Assembly: GCA_946800325.1 (NCBI GenBank) | Contig: OX326958.1 | Span: 24,511,914-24,575,913 of the forward strand | Length of the DNA stretch: 64,000 nt | Direction of reading: 5' to 3' | From: Luzula sylvatica | Lineage: Eukaryota; Streptophyta; Magnoliopsida; Poales; Juncaceae | Shown here: piece by piece, positions 34,100 to 45,436 of the stretch | Layout of the letters: each line of letters begins with the position of its first letter | Numbering within the stretch: the first letter of the stretch is position 1 | Position numbers and translations under genes: made by a program | The notes under the pieces: generated by a model | What the model saw: only the letters and a program-made list of their open reading frames with translations | Told to the model about the DNA's origin: nothing | Database searches by the model: none

Positions 34100-34740
34100 A
34101 TGCATTATCATTTATATTTTGTTGTTTCTATTGACATTGGTAATGGCATTGGTATTTGCTTTGCCGTAATTGTATTTGTGTTCGAATTCATATTTGTATT
34201 TGTATTCATATTCTTATTAGTATTTCATATTTCGTGTTTTGTATATCCTATTTCGTATTGATTTTAGTTTTGATATTTTTTGCTTTTTCATATTCGTATT
34301 TCATATTTGTCTTTGGACTCATACTTCGTATTTTTTAGTTCGTAATGTTTCTTAGTTAATATGAGTATTTAATTTATGTATATTTTAATTTTAATTTATG
34401 CGTAATCGTATTTTTATTTGTATTTGTATTTTCATGTTGCATTCATATTCCGTATTCCTATTCACAATCTTGTACGTGTATTCGTATTTCGTATTTTTAT
34501 TCGTATTGGCATTTTGTATTTGTATCATTTTCATGTGTCTTACAAATATGAGTATTTAATTTATGTATATTTGTATTTTAATTTACGTGTAATCATATTT
34601 TTATTTGTATTTGTATTTTCCTGTTGCGTTCATATTCCGTATTCCTATTCACAATCTTGTACGTGTATTCGTATTTCGTATTTTTATTCATATTGGCATT
34701 TTGTATTTGTATAATTTTCATATTTCTTAATTGTTGTACA
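34100..34740. repeat. Degenerate GTATTY hexamer array, block 3, with 187-bp tandem duplication
   Basis: A shorter array of the same hexamer. The segment containing TTCATATTCCGTATTCC and CACAATCTTGTACGTG is present twice, 187 bp apart (34436 and 34623), nearly identical, so this duplication is recent. Confidence 0.85.
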
Positions 34741-34899
34741 TTATTACTTGTCCACAAACTACACAAACTAAAATCATTTAGTACAAAGATGTATAAAAAT
34801 AACATACACAACAAATAAATCATGTAAATTCAAATAATAATTAACATGTTTAATATTGTAAACTATGAAATTATATATTTTGTATTAGAAGAAAAAATT

Positions 34900-37570
34900 A
34901 CCCGTGTAACCGAAGAATCGGGCTCAAGCTTGTTGAAAAATGCACTCTTAAAAAGAGAAAAATGTTTAATAATAGAACAATGAAATGTTTTATTTTTTTT
35001 AAAAGAGGAAAGATGTCTGATTTACGGAAAATACCTTTGAAGATTTGGTGGTTTGAATTTCCTTTATTTGATGATTCTGTAGCGAGCGGTTCAGGCTTGG
35101 ACTCGTCACATAGCTCATTTATTTCCCGTGTAATCTTGCCGAAATACCCCTTTTATTTATCTTAGTAACAATAAAACAGATATTTAGTAGAAAGGTTAAA
35201 AGTAAATTAATTATTATTATTATTATCACCCCCTCGTCCCTAAAGTTTAAAAATAATGAAAGTTATGGTTATGAAAACAAACGTTAAAACCCAAAAAAGA
35301 ATAATAAATATATAATCATGAATTTATTTTTACCTTGAAATCATTGACAAAATTAGTATAGCGAACAGATTGGCACACACGGTGAAATATTCAGTCCAAC
35401 ACGCGTCCAAATCCTACGAAAAAAATTAAAATTACAACCATACCCTTCACAATTATTCAGACGTAACTTTTTCAATTAGGATTTATTCATACCTCGCAGG
35501 ACATGTTGTCCATATCTAGTCGCATGTCTCTGTGCCCATGTCGCATTTCAATACCCCCATAATATAGGATCTATAAATAAATAAATAATACAATAAACAA
35601 AGCAATCATATAATATATATATTTTCAAATAAAAATTTGTGTTAGTAAAAATTATAAACTCGAATCATAAGTTATCCTCTCTGCACATTAATTTGAATGC
35701 ATTTCTTATCTGAAATACATAAGAAAATACTAACTAAAATTTCAAATCAAATAACCAGAAAATACACGTACCAAAATGCATTAAACAAAGAGAAGAAACC
35801 TCGATGATTATGCAGCCTTCACATCTTCAGAGAGACAAAGGAACGCACCAACTGGCATCACCATCGCCGCTCGAACTGGACCTGTCCAGTAGAAACCTTG
35901 CCCTAAGATGAAGCAGGCCATGATGATGATGTCGATTCCGACGGTGATGATGATGACCTCTCAACAGTTGTCCCTCCCCAATCTCCCCGCTGCCATTTCC
36001 TACAACTCAACACAATTTCATTTTTGCGCAATTATTTCGAAAATTAAATATAAATAAATGTTGAGAACACTTCCCACCTTTGTCGCGTTCTTTCATGTTC
36101 CTTCGATAATTTCTGGAGCCATGAATTGAACGATTCCACGCAGCAAATTTGCTCTCATGTTCTCGTCGAACTCCTTGGTCAGCCCAAAAATGGTTACCGT
36201 TACCTGATAATTCAACCATCACCTGGAAAATCAAGGACGATTTGGTAAATACATAATTTAGATAAAATAATACAACAAATTAAAATTGGATAATAATTAA
36301 TTAATTACATGGCTATCTGCATCTAGGAGATTTTGTTCAGGATTGAGGATTGAGGATTGAGGTCTGTGTTCATGAATCCATTTGCATGAAAATGAAACGC
36401 TGCCGATATTATTTCTGCGATGTATGATTCTCTCTGTATAACCAAAGGGAAAATTTGTAAATACACAATTGATGGCCTCGAACCTAATGATAATTCCCCG
36501 AAAATAATTCATCTGAAAAATAGTTGTCCAAAATTGAAACAGAGAAATGAACGTTCCTCCGAAAATAATTTCTCCTCGAACTTAATAATATTTACCCGAA
36601 AATAATTCATCTATCCTCTAATAATTCTCAATTCTAGAACCCCTTTAGTAATAAACATTCATTAGGATTTTTTAAATTCTTTATATATACCAATATTTAT
36701 AGTATGAGAATTATAAAGAAAGGAGAAATTATAAGATCTCGAAAATGGTAATTAGGATGGCACAATTTTGCAACAAAAAAAAAAACCCTGAAAATGTGCA
36801 ATTTAATTTTCGAAATTTCAAAATTTTAGTACTTGGTATCTCGAGAACTGTGCCTCCTTTCAAGCTGGAATCGGAAGGTGAATTCGAAGAGACATGATGT
36901 CGCAGTCGAAGGCGGCTCTCCCTGTCGTCATCGCCTACTGCTGCATGTTGTCGCAGTGGCAGTGACAGTCGCGTTTGCAGCATGCGTACATTGAGTTCCA
37001 TGTACCGAGCAGTCGATATTTTTCCTAAATCACAAAACAAACAACTTGTAAAATTTAATTTCAAAACAAAAATTGCAACCAAATCGAAGCTGGAGCTGAA
37101 AACCGAATGATTCAACAAAAACATAAATCTCCATTATCCAGCATAAACAACAGAACCTAAAACTCCGCTAAATCAGTCCAAAAATTGATTTCTTACTCGA
37201 AATTTGAACACAAAAGTGTAAAAATAGTTCTGAATAAAAAAATAACAACAATGGCTTCGAATAAATCCACAAATCCTCAAAATCGCAGCAGTTTCAAGAA
37301 AACCAGCAAAGCACGATCTCAGTAAGTGTCGGGTTTCGTTGCTAGGGTTTCGAAAACGATGAAAAAAGCAAAGAACTCACAGATTTGGTGTTGTTCTTTG
37401 ACGATTCGGCCTAGGGTTTTGGGTCTGCTGAGGCAAACGACGATTAGACTTAGGGCTTCACTTTTCAATTTTGGCTCGTCGCTCGTCCCAAGAGGGAAGC
37501 ACTACGTCGCCGGTAGGGTTCTTCTGACGGCTGGCGCTGTTTTTTTTTTTTTTTTTTTTGGGTCGTGAAA
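34900..37570 (-). pseudogene. Cluster of exon-like gene fragments
   Basis: On the minus strand, protein-like frames bounded by splice-like sites appear in series. 37017-36740 carries GKISTARYMELNVRM... 36203-36096 reads VTVTIFGLTKEFDENM...FMAPEIIEG before a stop. 35985-35800 follows. 35560-35493 resembles a RING E3 ligase. About 35414-35332 reads DLDACWTEYFTVCANLF... About 35150-35032 reads YFGKITREINELCDESKPE. About 34950-34907 reads FNKLEPDSSVTR. The right end (37300-37560) looks like 5' UTR/promoter sequence. Reading phase is not continuous and some frames have stops, so this is either a decayed gene or fragments captured by a transposon. Confidence 0.4.
35493..35560 (-). pseudogene. Exon fragment of a plant RING-type E3 ubiquitin ligase
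   Basis: Minus-strand frame RHGHRDMRLDMDNMSCE ending at a splice donor (GAG|GTATG). It closely matches the segment HRDMRLDIDNMSYEEL found just before the C-terminal RING-H2 domain in plant E3 ligases of the MBR1/HIP1 type. The next exon-like segment does not continue that family (no LLALEERIG), and no RING cysteines are seen. Confidence 0.6.
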
Positions 37571-38590
37571 GTGATAAGAGAGAAAGGAGGAGGAGAGTTA
37601 TTTAGCAAAGCAACAGTAAAAGGTGACGTGGAAGGCTGTTTTTACAGCCCAATGTTTAACTTTAGACCTATTGTATAATAATAATAATATCAAATGACTA
37701 TAAAGTTAAGTTTACAATATATGATAAAACACTTTAAAAAGTCATCAAATTTAATAGAAAGTCATAAATTGTTAATATATAAACAAATAAAAATTACGAC
37801 ACAATCATAAATATGTTACATATAATTATTTTAAAATATTTTGAATATATTGAGTAAGAACTGGAATTTTACTTATTTATAAATTAACATTGATGTTGTA
37901 ACATAAAATATACTTATATTTGTTTTAGTAAATGTCCGCGTCTCAACTAGCACTTGATGTTTTTCCGCCAAGCATACGTCAAAGGTCTTCCAAACCCGCC
38001 AATAAACATCAAATCCAATTTTTTCATGTTTAATTTTTTGGACAGAAATACTTTTTGAGAGATCTTTTTCATTTTTCTTTTATTTGGCCATTTTTTTCTA
38101 ACTTTTTTCTTCATAATTCTCTTCTTGCCGAACCGAACAAAGGCATGAAATTTTCGAACATACATCGATTTTGATCCAGAAAAAAATTGAATTTTAATGG
38201 GCAATAGATGAGCAATTTGAATGCATCTACATCCCCTCCAACAGATGAGCAATATTTTGAGTTTGTGCGTTTAATTGGGGTATAGGATTTTGTGTACTTT
38301 TTGGTTTGTAATTATGATATGTAATTTGAATTTTTGTTACATTATTTGTTATTTGAATTTTTTTAATGTTATTTAAATTAGAATTTAAAATTATGTATAT
38401 TTTTTGTCATGGTATATGGTTTGTTTTAACATTATTTGAACTTTTGTTATATTATTTAAATTGAAATCTTGTTTTGTTTTTGGAGATGTATTAAAAAAAA
38501 TGTGATTCATAATTAACGTAACTAATATTATTATAATATATAAATAAAATAAAATCCTGCGAGATTCGCTGATATTTTCGATTAATTTGG
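37571..38590. other. Gene-free stretch
   Basis: AT-rich. A 101-codon Lys/Phe-rich frame (38252-37947, minus) has no recognisable motif and sits in A/T-biased sequence. I do not support it as a gene. Confidence 0.35.
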
Positions 38591-38599
38591 ATTAATCAT

Positions 38600-39060
38600 T
38601 GTTAGAGCTTAATGATAGTTTGTACAGTCCAAATCATTCAATGCCTTGTGTAATATTAGTTTTAGTTCCCACTAATATCTTATGGTTACATAAAAAATTC
38701 TCTCGATGAGTCATAAATGAGACGACTATTCACGCATTGAGGATGGAGAACTAAACTAGTAGAACTACAAATTGGAAAAAGAATCCGTAGGCTCCATGAA
38801 AATTTATATTGAGAAAGAAAATAAAAAGTTTCACACATTTTTTATTTTTCACCGTATCTTTAACATACAAACAACATGCTAACATACAAACTGCCTGATA
38901 TTATATTTTGCATTTTTTATTATATATTTTATATTATTGATGACTAACGATTCTAATAGCCAGTCATAGGCCCATAACTTAAGCACCTAATGAGTATTAT
39001 GAAAAATAAATTAAATTGACTGGTATCAAAATATTATATGAAGAAAAATCAAATCATAAT
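38600..39060 (-). repeat. Dispersed repeat copy 2
   Basis: Diverged second copy of the block at 23680-24150, in the same orientation, sharing CCACTAATATCTTATGGTTAC, GAGGATGGAGAAC, AATTTATATTGAGAAAG and CACCGTATC landmarks. The exon-like frame is interrupted here. Confidence 0.6.
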
Positions 39061-39214
39061 CTTTCATAAAAAATAGTATTTAAACTGAATTTAGAATTTC
39101 ATTAAAAAAAAACTATGAATCCATAATAAAATAGTAGCAGCCCGTAAGTATGACGGCCCATGATTCCAACCTTGACACGATGTAGAACCCTTGTCTATTT
39201 ATACAAAGAGTAGT

Positions 39215-39450
39215 GATGTACACCTCCTAGAACTCTCCCCCCAACCTCTTGATGACATGACAAAGTTTTTAAACTTTAAATTTAACACATTAATGCATGA
39301 TTTAACACGTTAATTTATGGTTTAATCATTCTAAAGTATGGTTTAACACTTAATTATAATGTCAAATCATGAATTAATGTGTTAATTTCTAAAGTGTTAA
39401 ACCTTAGCCACGTCATCAAGCCTTATAGGGGAGAGTTTGGGGGTATGTCC
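39215..39450. mobile_element. Palindromic MITE
   Basis: The left arm (CTCTCCCCCCAACCTCTTGATGACATGACAAAG) and the right arm (AACCTTAGCCACGTCATCAAGCC...GGGGAGAGTTTGGGGG) are imperfect inverse repeats around a TTAACACATTAAT-rich core. Related to the element at 841-998 through the TTGATGACGTGG motif. Target duplication not resolved. Confidence 0.5.
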
Positions 39451-39662
39451 AACTTTTTTCTTATATAAACCGGTGTCATAGTTGATAGTATCGAACTGTT
39501 AGGATATACAATTTCGAATAAAAATGTTGTAAGTTAAGAATATGAATTCCTATGATTTTGATATAGTAATCAGTTTTGCTTTGAAATATTTTATTGTTAT
39601 GATATTAAATAGATATTTGTATTCAATTACGTTACGTAGTTAGATATAAAGACATACATGAG

Positions 39663-39920
39663 CGGATCCAGGATGAGCTTATAGGGAGGTCGAATTTTAT
39701 AAGAGGAGGCGAACTGATTTTTTTTTCTTTCAACATATGAGCCTTGAGGATTTCGAGCTCATGACCTCTCACTTCCAAAACACACTTTACCACTACATCA
39801 CTTCAATCTTTGTAATATATAAACGTAATTATTTTTAAAACGACAAAACTTTCATGCATTGATAGATAACAGCTAGGTTTCCGCTTTCGGGGGGGGGGGT
39901 GTCTCCCGGATCTGCCACTA
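39663..39920. mobile_element. Unclassified element with GGATCC-type inverted ends
   Basis: Ends GCGGATCCAGGA and TCCCGGATCTGCC are imperfect inverse repeats. The minus strand between them has a tRNA-like stretch (TGATGTAGTGGTAAAG ... GAGCTCGAAATCC), so a SINE origin is also possible. A G9 run lies near 39890. Class uncertain. Confidence 0.4.
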
Positions 39921-39994
39921 AATACATATACATAATCAAATTTACATCAATATGTTTTATTTTATTTTATTTTACTTATTATTATTTTTTTGTA

Positions 39995-40107
39995 ATAAAT
40001 ATAGAAACCTCATATTTCTTTCGTTCATTGATGTCAATGAAATTGAATCCACAATCTCTCACAACATATGATATTTTGTGTCGCACACTCAACTAATTAG
40101 GCTATGA
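39995..40107 (-). mobile_element. SINE copy
   Basis: Minus-strand family member with CATTGATGTCAATGAAATTG and CACAATCTCTCACAACATATG segments and an eroded B box (GGATTCAATTTC). Confidence 0.65.
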
Positions 40108-40167
40108 ATATTTTTAAGAAAAATCATAATGTTATGTTTGTAGTAATATATTTTTTATTAAAAAATA

Positions 40168-41048
40168 CTAGCAATGGCCCGCGCAACAATTGCGCGGGAC
40201 TATATTTTTGTATCATTTGTTTAAATAAAATTTGCGGGGATACGTTTAATCCCAATTATATAATCGTGATATTTATGCAAATATATTGATGTCAATAAAT
40301 GTATTATAATTAATAAAGGTTCATGAAATTTGTCTATTCTGGATAAATACATTATAATTAATAAGTATTCATGGAATTAGTCCATCATTATAAATTAACA
40401 TCAAATAAATAAAATATAACATGTTATAATTCAAACAAAATTAAATTTTCAAAACAAATAAAAAAAAACCGTGAATAATACACATAAAACCGAAAATATA
40501 TATTTAAAATATCATCCATTAACATAAAAATATCAATTTTTTTTTTTAAAAAACACAATTTTAAATTATACCAAATGAAATTAATAATTGAGTCATAATT
40601 TCATAAAGGGATTATATATGGATCCCCAATAACACAAAAATAACATCCTTGATGAGACGGCAAAAGATGATTTAATTGATCATTTAATTGATTGTACCAA
40701 ACCGAAAATATATATGTTGATTGGTATTATTGATTGTCTCATTTAACGATTTAATTGATCGTTTAATTGAATTGACACGTCAATTAACATTTACTAATAT
40801 GGACATATTATAAATTATTGACGTGTTAATTAAAGGTGTCAATTAATATTTAATTGAGTCAATTAAAAATGTTAATCAATTCACTTTGTTAACTCGTCAA
40901 TGATATTGTGATGAGTTCGGAGACAAATTATATTTTTGTTGCATACATAAATATAATTTGGAGTTCAATATATAAACAAAATAAAAAAAAATAAAGTTGA
41001 CACGTGTCATCTTCCTACAACTTGTTCAAGATTAATACTATAGATAGA
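40168..41048 (-). mobile_element. Complete non-autonomous Helitron (881 bp)
   Basis: On the minus strand it starts TCTATCTATAGTATT (41048) after A and ends with a 9-bp-stem hairpin (40178-40198, CCCGCGCAA/TTGCGCGGG), a spacer and CTAG (40168-40171) before T. Both ends and the A|T insertion context are present. No coding capacity. It is about the same length and sequence as the copy at 43030. Confidence 0.85.
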
Positions 41049-41142
41049 TTACTAATAATATTTAATTTATTGAACCGGCTCCACAGAGATCTTATTTGGA
41101 ATCGAAATATGAGTAATTATGATTAAAAAAATATTATTAATA

Positions 41143-41172
41143 ACAAGCGTTGCGCCCGCGCGATTGCGGGGG
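41143..41172 (-). mobile_element. Degenerate Helitron 3' end
   Basis: AACAAGCGTTGCGCCCGCGC...GCGGGGGC corresponds to the terminus at 25633 with CTAG mutated to CAAG and one stem arm altered. It is followed inward by a long T run and GGATTT...TTGTTGTG sequence also shared with 25665-25700. Confidence 0.6.
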
Positions 41173-41537
41173 CTTTTTTTTTTTTTTTTTTTTTTTTTGG
41201 ATTTATGGATTTTTGTTGTGTTGTAGTTTTATTTATTTTGTGTGTGTATTTGTGCACAACGAATAAGAAAAATTGTACGGAAATTCACAAAACCGAGAAA
41301 TTTACATGACTAAAATTAGATGAATATATTAGATGAATTCATATATATACTCGTAACTGATAATGCTATAATCATATTTGCTTAAAAATAATACCTGAAG
41401 ATAATTAGTATTCGGCTAGCACTAAGTAAACGATAAATCAAAAGATGATAATTATTCTGCTAGCACTAAGTACTGAATGTAGATAAGTGTTTCTCATATT
41501 TCTATACAAAAATATAGCCGGTAAACCTATAATCTTG

Positions 41538-41645
41538 TTGGTTGAATCTGAAACACAAAAAATCATGTTTTATGAAAGGTTGTGAATTCCTCGTTGCCAT
41601 CAATGAATAGAGTACATATAAATCTTCTCCATTTATTATAAAACA
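41538..41645 (+). mobile_element. SINE copy
   Basis: Plus-strand family member (TTGGTTGAATCTGAAACACAAAAAATCATG, then TTGTGAATTCCTCGTTGCCATCAATG). The B box is mutated to TGAATTCC. The 3' end reads CTTCTCCATTTATTATAAAA. Confidence 0.6.
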
Positions 41646-41649
41646 ATAA

Positions 41650-42310
41650 AATAAGAAAACAATAATAATAAATAAAAAAAAGCTAATTTGAGGGCAGTAA
41701 TAATTCAATTGGCTTCTATCATTCCACAACTAATCACTTTTAGCCCTATATTTGGTTTAACTAGTTTTGGTTCCATCATCAAGAGAACAACTAGACTGAA
41801 ATTCTGGACAAGTAAACCTTCACCTATCCCATAAATTCAAAGCACACAACACAAACATTCTCTTTAATGGTAATGCAATTCAGTCTTTCCTGTAATTTCC
41901 AATTATTTTGCACAAGTCGGGCCAGTGAGCACGACCGATACGATGAGGCACACCACATAGTGCAGTAGAAGATTCATGAGTGGTTGCTTGAGATATCGTT
42001 CCTATTTAAGGGGATTAAGACGTGGATTGAAAGCCATTAATGAGGTGGCCAAATAATCTCTTCTTTTGCGTTTTAGTGTTTAGGACTTCCTTCTCTTTGG
42101 TAGGTCGAAGGTTGCCTTCACATCTTTTCCTTGTCCATTTACTACATACCCACAGATAAATTTTACCTCACGTGATTAACACACATAAGCACATTTTAGG
42201 TATGTCTACAACTTTTTCATATATTGTCTTTAAGTTATTCATATTCATTTTGTATTGCAAGCACAAAATACACAATAACAAATTAAGCAAATAATTTATT
42301 TATTTATTTA
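41650..42310. other. Gene-free stretch
   Basis: No open frame or repeat of note. Mixed composition. Confidence 0.4.
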
Positions 42311-42311
42311 T

Positions 42312-42423
42312 TTTTGAATGGTATCCGACAAACGATCACTTTCGTTACTGATACCTAATTTTTTTGATGTTAATAGAAATCGAACTCACAACTTCTCACA
42401 ACATATGATTTTTTTGTGTTTAA
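42312..42423 (-). mobile_element. SINE copy, long-tail type
   Basis: Minus-strand copy with the ATGGTATCCGACAAACGATC tail and the B box as GAGTTCGATTTC in reverse. It shares the tail with the copies at 8662 and 10851. Confidence 0.6.
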
Positions 42424-42429
42424 CAACAT

Positions 42430-43025
42430 ATGGTTATTTCTTTAATATTTTTATTGGTTAATTTAAAAACATGCATTCTAAGGTTTATCAATAATTAACT
42501 ACGCCTGTTTGCTTTGCAAGAATAAAAGAGATTACATTGAAATGGAAAGTGAATTCTAGAATAAATTGATTTTCTTTGTTCGATTTGCAAGAATGTGATA
42601 GAATGTCATGTCTCATGGGAGACGTGAGACTGGTCATCACTTATTCTTGACGTGTCCATTCACACTATAAATTTGGCAGGATATCGAGCCAAGTGCGAAC
42701 CCAAATAATCAATCCCTAATCGAATTTTTGTGATCAACCTAGGAGATCCATGTCTATCGAAAATGCCGGGGTGTGGGACTCCATATAGTTGGCAACATTT
42801 TGGACCATTCAGAAGGAACCAAATAACCGTATATTTCAAAGAAAAGGAAAAACACATCTCTTAATTTAAGTAGTAAATGGCACATCTATTGCTAAGTACG
42901 TTTTTAGGATTAACAAATAATTAGCTTAGGAAACAAAGGGGAGGGAGCCGGTTTTACTATTTTTTACTCTTTTCTCAAAGGGGAGGGGAGGGACCGGGCG
43001 CATCGCGTTTGCTTTTCCTTAAAAA
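42430..43025. other. Gene-free stretch
   Basis: Contains a GC-richer patch at about 42600-42850 with a 65-codon minus-strand frame (42857-42660) lacking any motif. No supported gene. Confidence 0.35.
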
Positions 43026-43029
43026 AAAA

Positions 43030-43895
43030 CTAACAATAGCCAGCGCAACAATTGCGCGGGACTTCATACCTTTTTTTTAATCTTTTTTGTATAATTTGTT
43101 TAAATAGAATTTGCACGGATACGTTTAAACTCAATTATATAATCATGATATGTTTACAAATATATTGATGTCAATAAATGCAATATAACTAATAAAGATT
43201 CATGAAATTTGTCTAACATACATATATGCATCATAATTAATAAGGGTCCTTGAAATTGGTCCATCATTATAAAAATGAAACAAAATAAATAAAACATAAC
43301 ATGTATTCAAACAAAATTAAAGTTTCAAAATAAATAAAAGAAAATCTTGAATAATACAAATAAAACCAAAATATATATTTAAAATGCTATTCATTAACAT
43401 AAAAAATATTATTTTTATTTTTAAAAAAAGAACACAATTTTAAATTATATCATAAGAAATGAACAATTGAGCCATAGTTTCATACGGGGATTATATATGG
43501 AGCCCACAATAACACAAAAATAACATTCTTGGTGAAGCGGCAAGAGAGAATTAAGTAGGTTGATTAATATTATTGATTGACTCAATTAAAAATATTATTT
43601 TTAATTGACCGTTTAATTGAATTGACACATCAATTAACATTTACTAATACTAACATATTATAAATTATTGATGTGTTAATGAAATGCGTCAATTAACATT
43701 TAATGGAGTTAATTAAAAATGTTAATCACTTCATTTTGTCACCTCATGAAGGATATTGTGATGAGTTTGGAGAATAATTATATTTTTCTCCATACATGAG
43801 TAAAATATGGGTTACAATAGAAATAAAACTAAAAAAAATAAGTGGGGACACGTGTCTTGATGTGGTGTTATGTTTAGAAATATATCTATTGAAGA
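43030..43895 (-). mobile_element. Non-autonomous Helitron, sister of 40168-41048
   Basis: 866 bp, aligned throughout with the 881-bp copy (shared GATACGTTTAA, AATATATTGATGTCAATAAATG, GTTAATTAAAAATGTTAA-type segments, ACACGTGTC near the 5' end). The 3' hairpin is AGCGCAA/TTGCGC and the terminal CTAG is CTAA, so it is more decayed. The proposed 5' end is TCTTCAATAGATATATTT at 43895 after A. Confidence 0.75.
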
Positions 43896-44139
43896 TAGCA
43901 TGTCTCGTATAATTTCTCTCCTCTTTATTTCCCTTCATCACGTGTTCCTACAAAAATATGTTAAACACAAGACACACGCATGTTAATATGTATATATATT
44001 TATTAATTATTAACTTTATATTTATTCAATATATTAAATTAATATATAATTATTATTTATAATTATACATATATTATTTGTATTAATTATATTACGACAT
44101 TAATTATATATACATATTATAATTGAAATTATATATTTT

Positions 44140-44347
44140 GAGGGAGGCTAACCTACTTAATTAAATACACAAGTTTTGATAATTAATCTTTTTTAACCAT
44201 TGGATTTGTATTAATATTTGTGCATTTAATGATGTGCACAAACTTTCATGATTATCATGAAAAACACAAATCTCAATGCAAATTTAATGACTAAAAAACA
44301 TTAAATACAAAAACTTTGGTATTTAATTAAGTATGTTAGCATCGCTC
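44140..44347. mobile_element. Mutator-like MITE (208 bp), copy 1
   Basis: Ends GAGGGAGGCTAACCTACTTAATTAA and, inverted, TTAATTAAGTATGTTAGC...GCTC. Exact 9-bp duplication ATATATTTT at 44131-44139 and 44348-44356. Same family as 51503-51724. Confidence 0.8.
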
Positions 44348-44356
44348 ATATATTTT

Positions 44357-45368
44357 ATAAATATATAATTAGCATATAATATATTAACTCTATTTTTACT
44401 TAATTTATTAACATATATTTTAACAAATACATCATAATATGTTTAATGTACTTAATATATTAATATATAATTAATTTATATTTCGAAGTTTTGTTATTAT
44501 TAAATTAATTTTTCAATTAATATATACATAAACCAACAAATTTTAATCCAACAACTTTTTAATTTTTTCTTCGCATCAAACATCAAAAGATAAATTTTAT
44601 TTTACATTATATAATATTTTAGCACATCAAACAACACGCATAAGAAACAAATATCATTCAAATCCTATATTCACATCATTTTTTTTGGAATAATCCATGA
44701 ATTCTTCATAATCCTCCAAAATCTTTTATATCAAACGGCCATACACGATAAACGGATGAACCATCTACTCCTATGGAAGCAACTTATACGATCACATGTG
44801 GCTTCTACAAGGTGTGTACTGTGTAGTATGTGTAGCTTAGGCTTCAAAAGGATTTTTTTTTTTTTTTGACGTTTCACAATTTCATGGAACAATATAAATA
44901 ATTAACAATGTATTTTTTATATCATAATGTTATAGAATGTATATTTTTTTATTGTTTGTTTTCTCCCAAATTTTTTTTTTCCATAGTGTTACCCCCAAAA
45001 TAAAATTCTACAAAATTCTACTGATGAGAAAAAAATGATAATCTCATTTATTGAGTTTTTAAGCGAAAGGGTATTAAAGATATTTCTCGAGTTTTACAAG
45101 GAATCCCTTAGGGGTATATATGATATTTCAAGATTTTGGAGAGGTATACATGAAATTTGTTTGCGCAGGTAATGAAAACTAGTAGTATTATTAGCATACA
45201 TATAAAACCGGACGAAGAGAGAAGACCGAGAGACCAGACCCTCTCTCTCTCCCTCCTTTATATTTTTTTCTCATATGTGTCCATCTTTTTATTCCTTGTA
45301 GATTTAGCCCTTGAAGAAGAGAACAAAAAGGCACCAAAATACAAGGTTCCCCAAAACTAAAGCAAGAG

Positions 45369-45374
<6 letters not shown>
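44357..45374. promoter_or_regulatory. Upstream region of the GH17 gene
   Basis: AT-rich to about 45140, then the likely proximal promoter. A TATA-like TTTATATTTTTTT lies at 45257-45269, ahead of the CT-rich leader and the ATG at 45437. No other gene seen. The boundary and TATA choice are inference. Confidence 0.35.

Positions 45375-45419
<45 letters not shown>
45375..45419. repeat. (CT)n microsatellite in the GH17 5' leader
   Basis: About 22 CT units ending 17 bp before the start codon. CT-rich leaders are common in plant 5' UTRs. The poly-Arg/Glu and poly-Ser/Leu frames through it are artefacts. Confidence 0.9.
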
Positions 45420-45423
<4 letters not shown>

Positions 45424-45436
45424 GCACTCGAGAACG

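Noticed and set aside
37947..38252. 101-codon Lys-rich minus-strand frame
   Set aside because: Composition reflects A/T bias; no homologous motif, splice partner or promoter feature seen.
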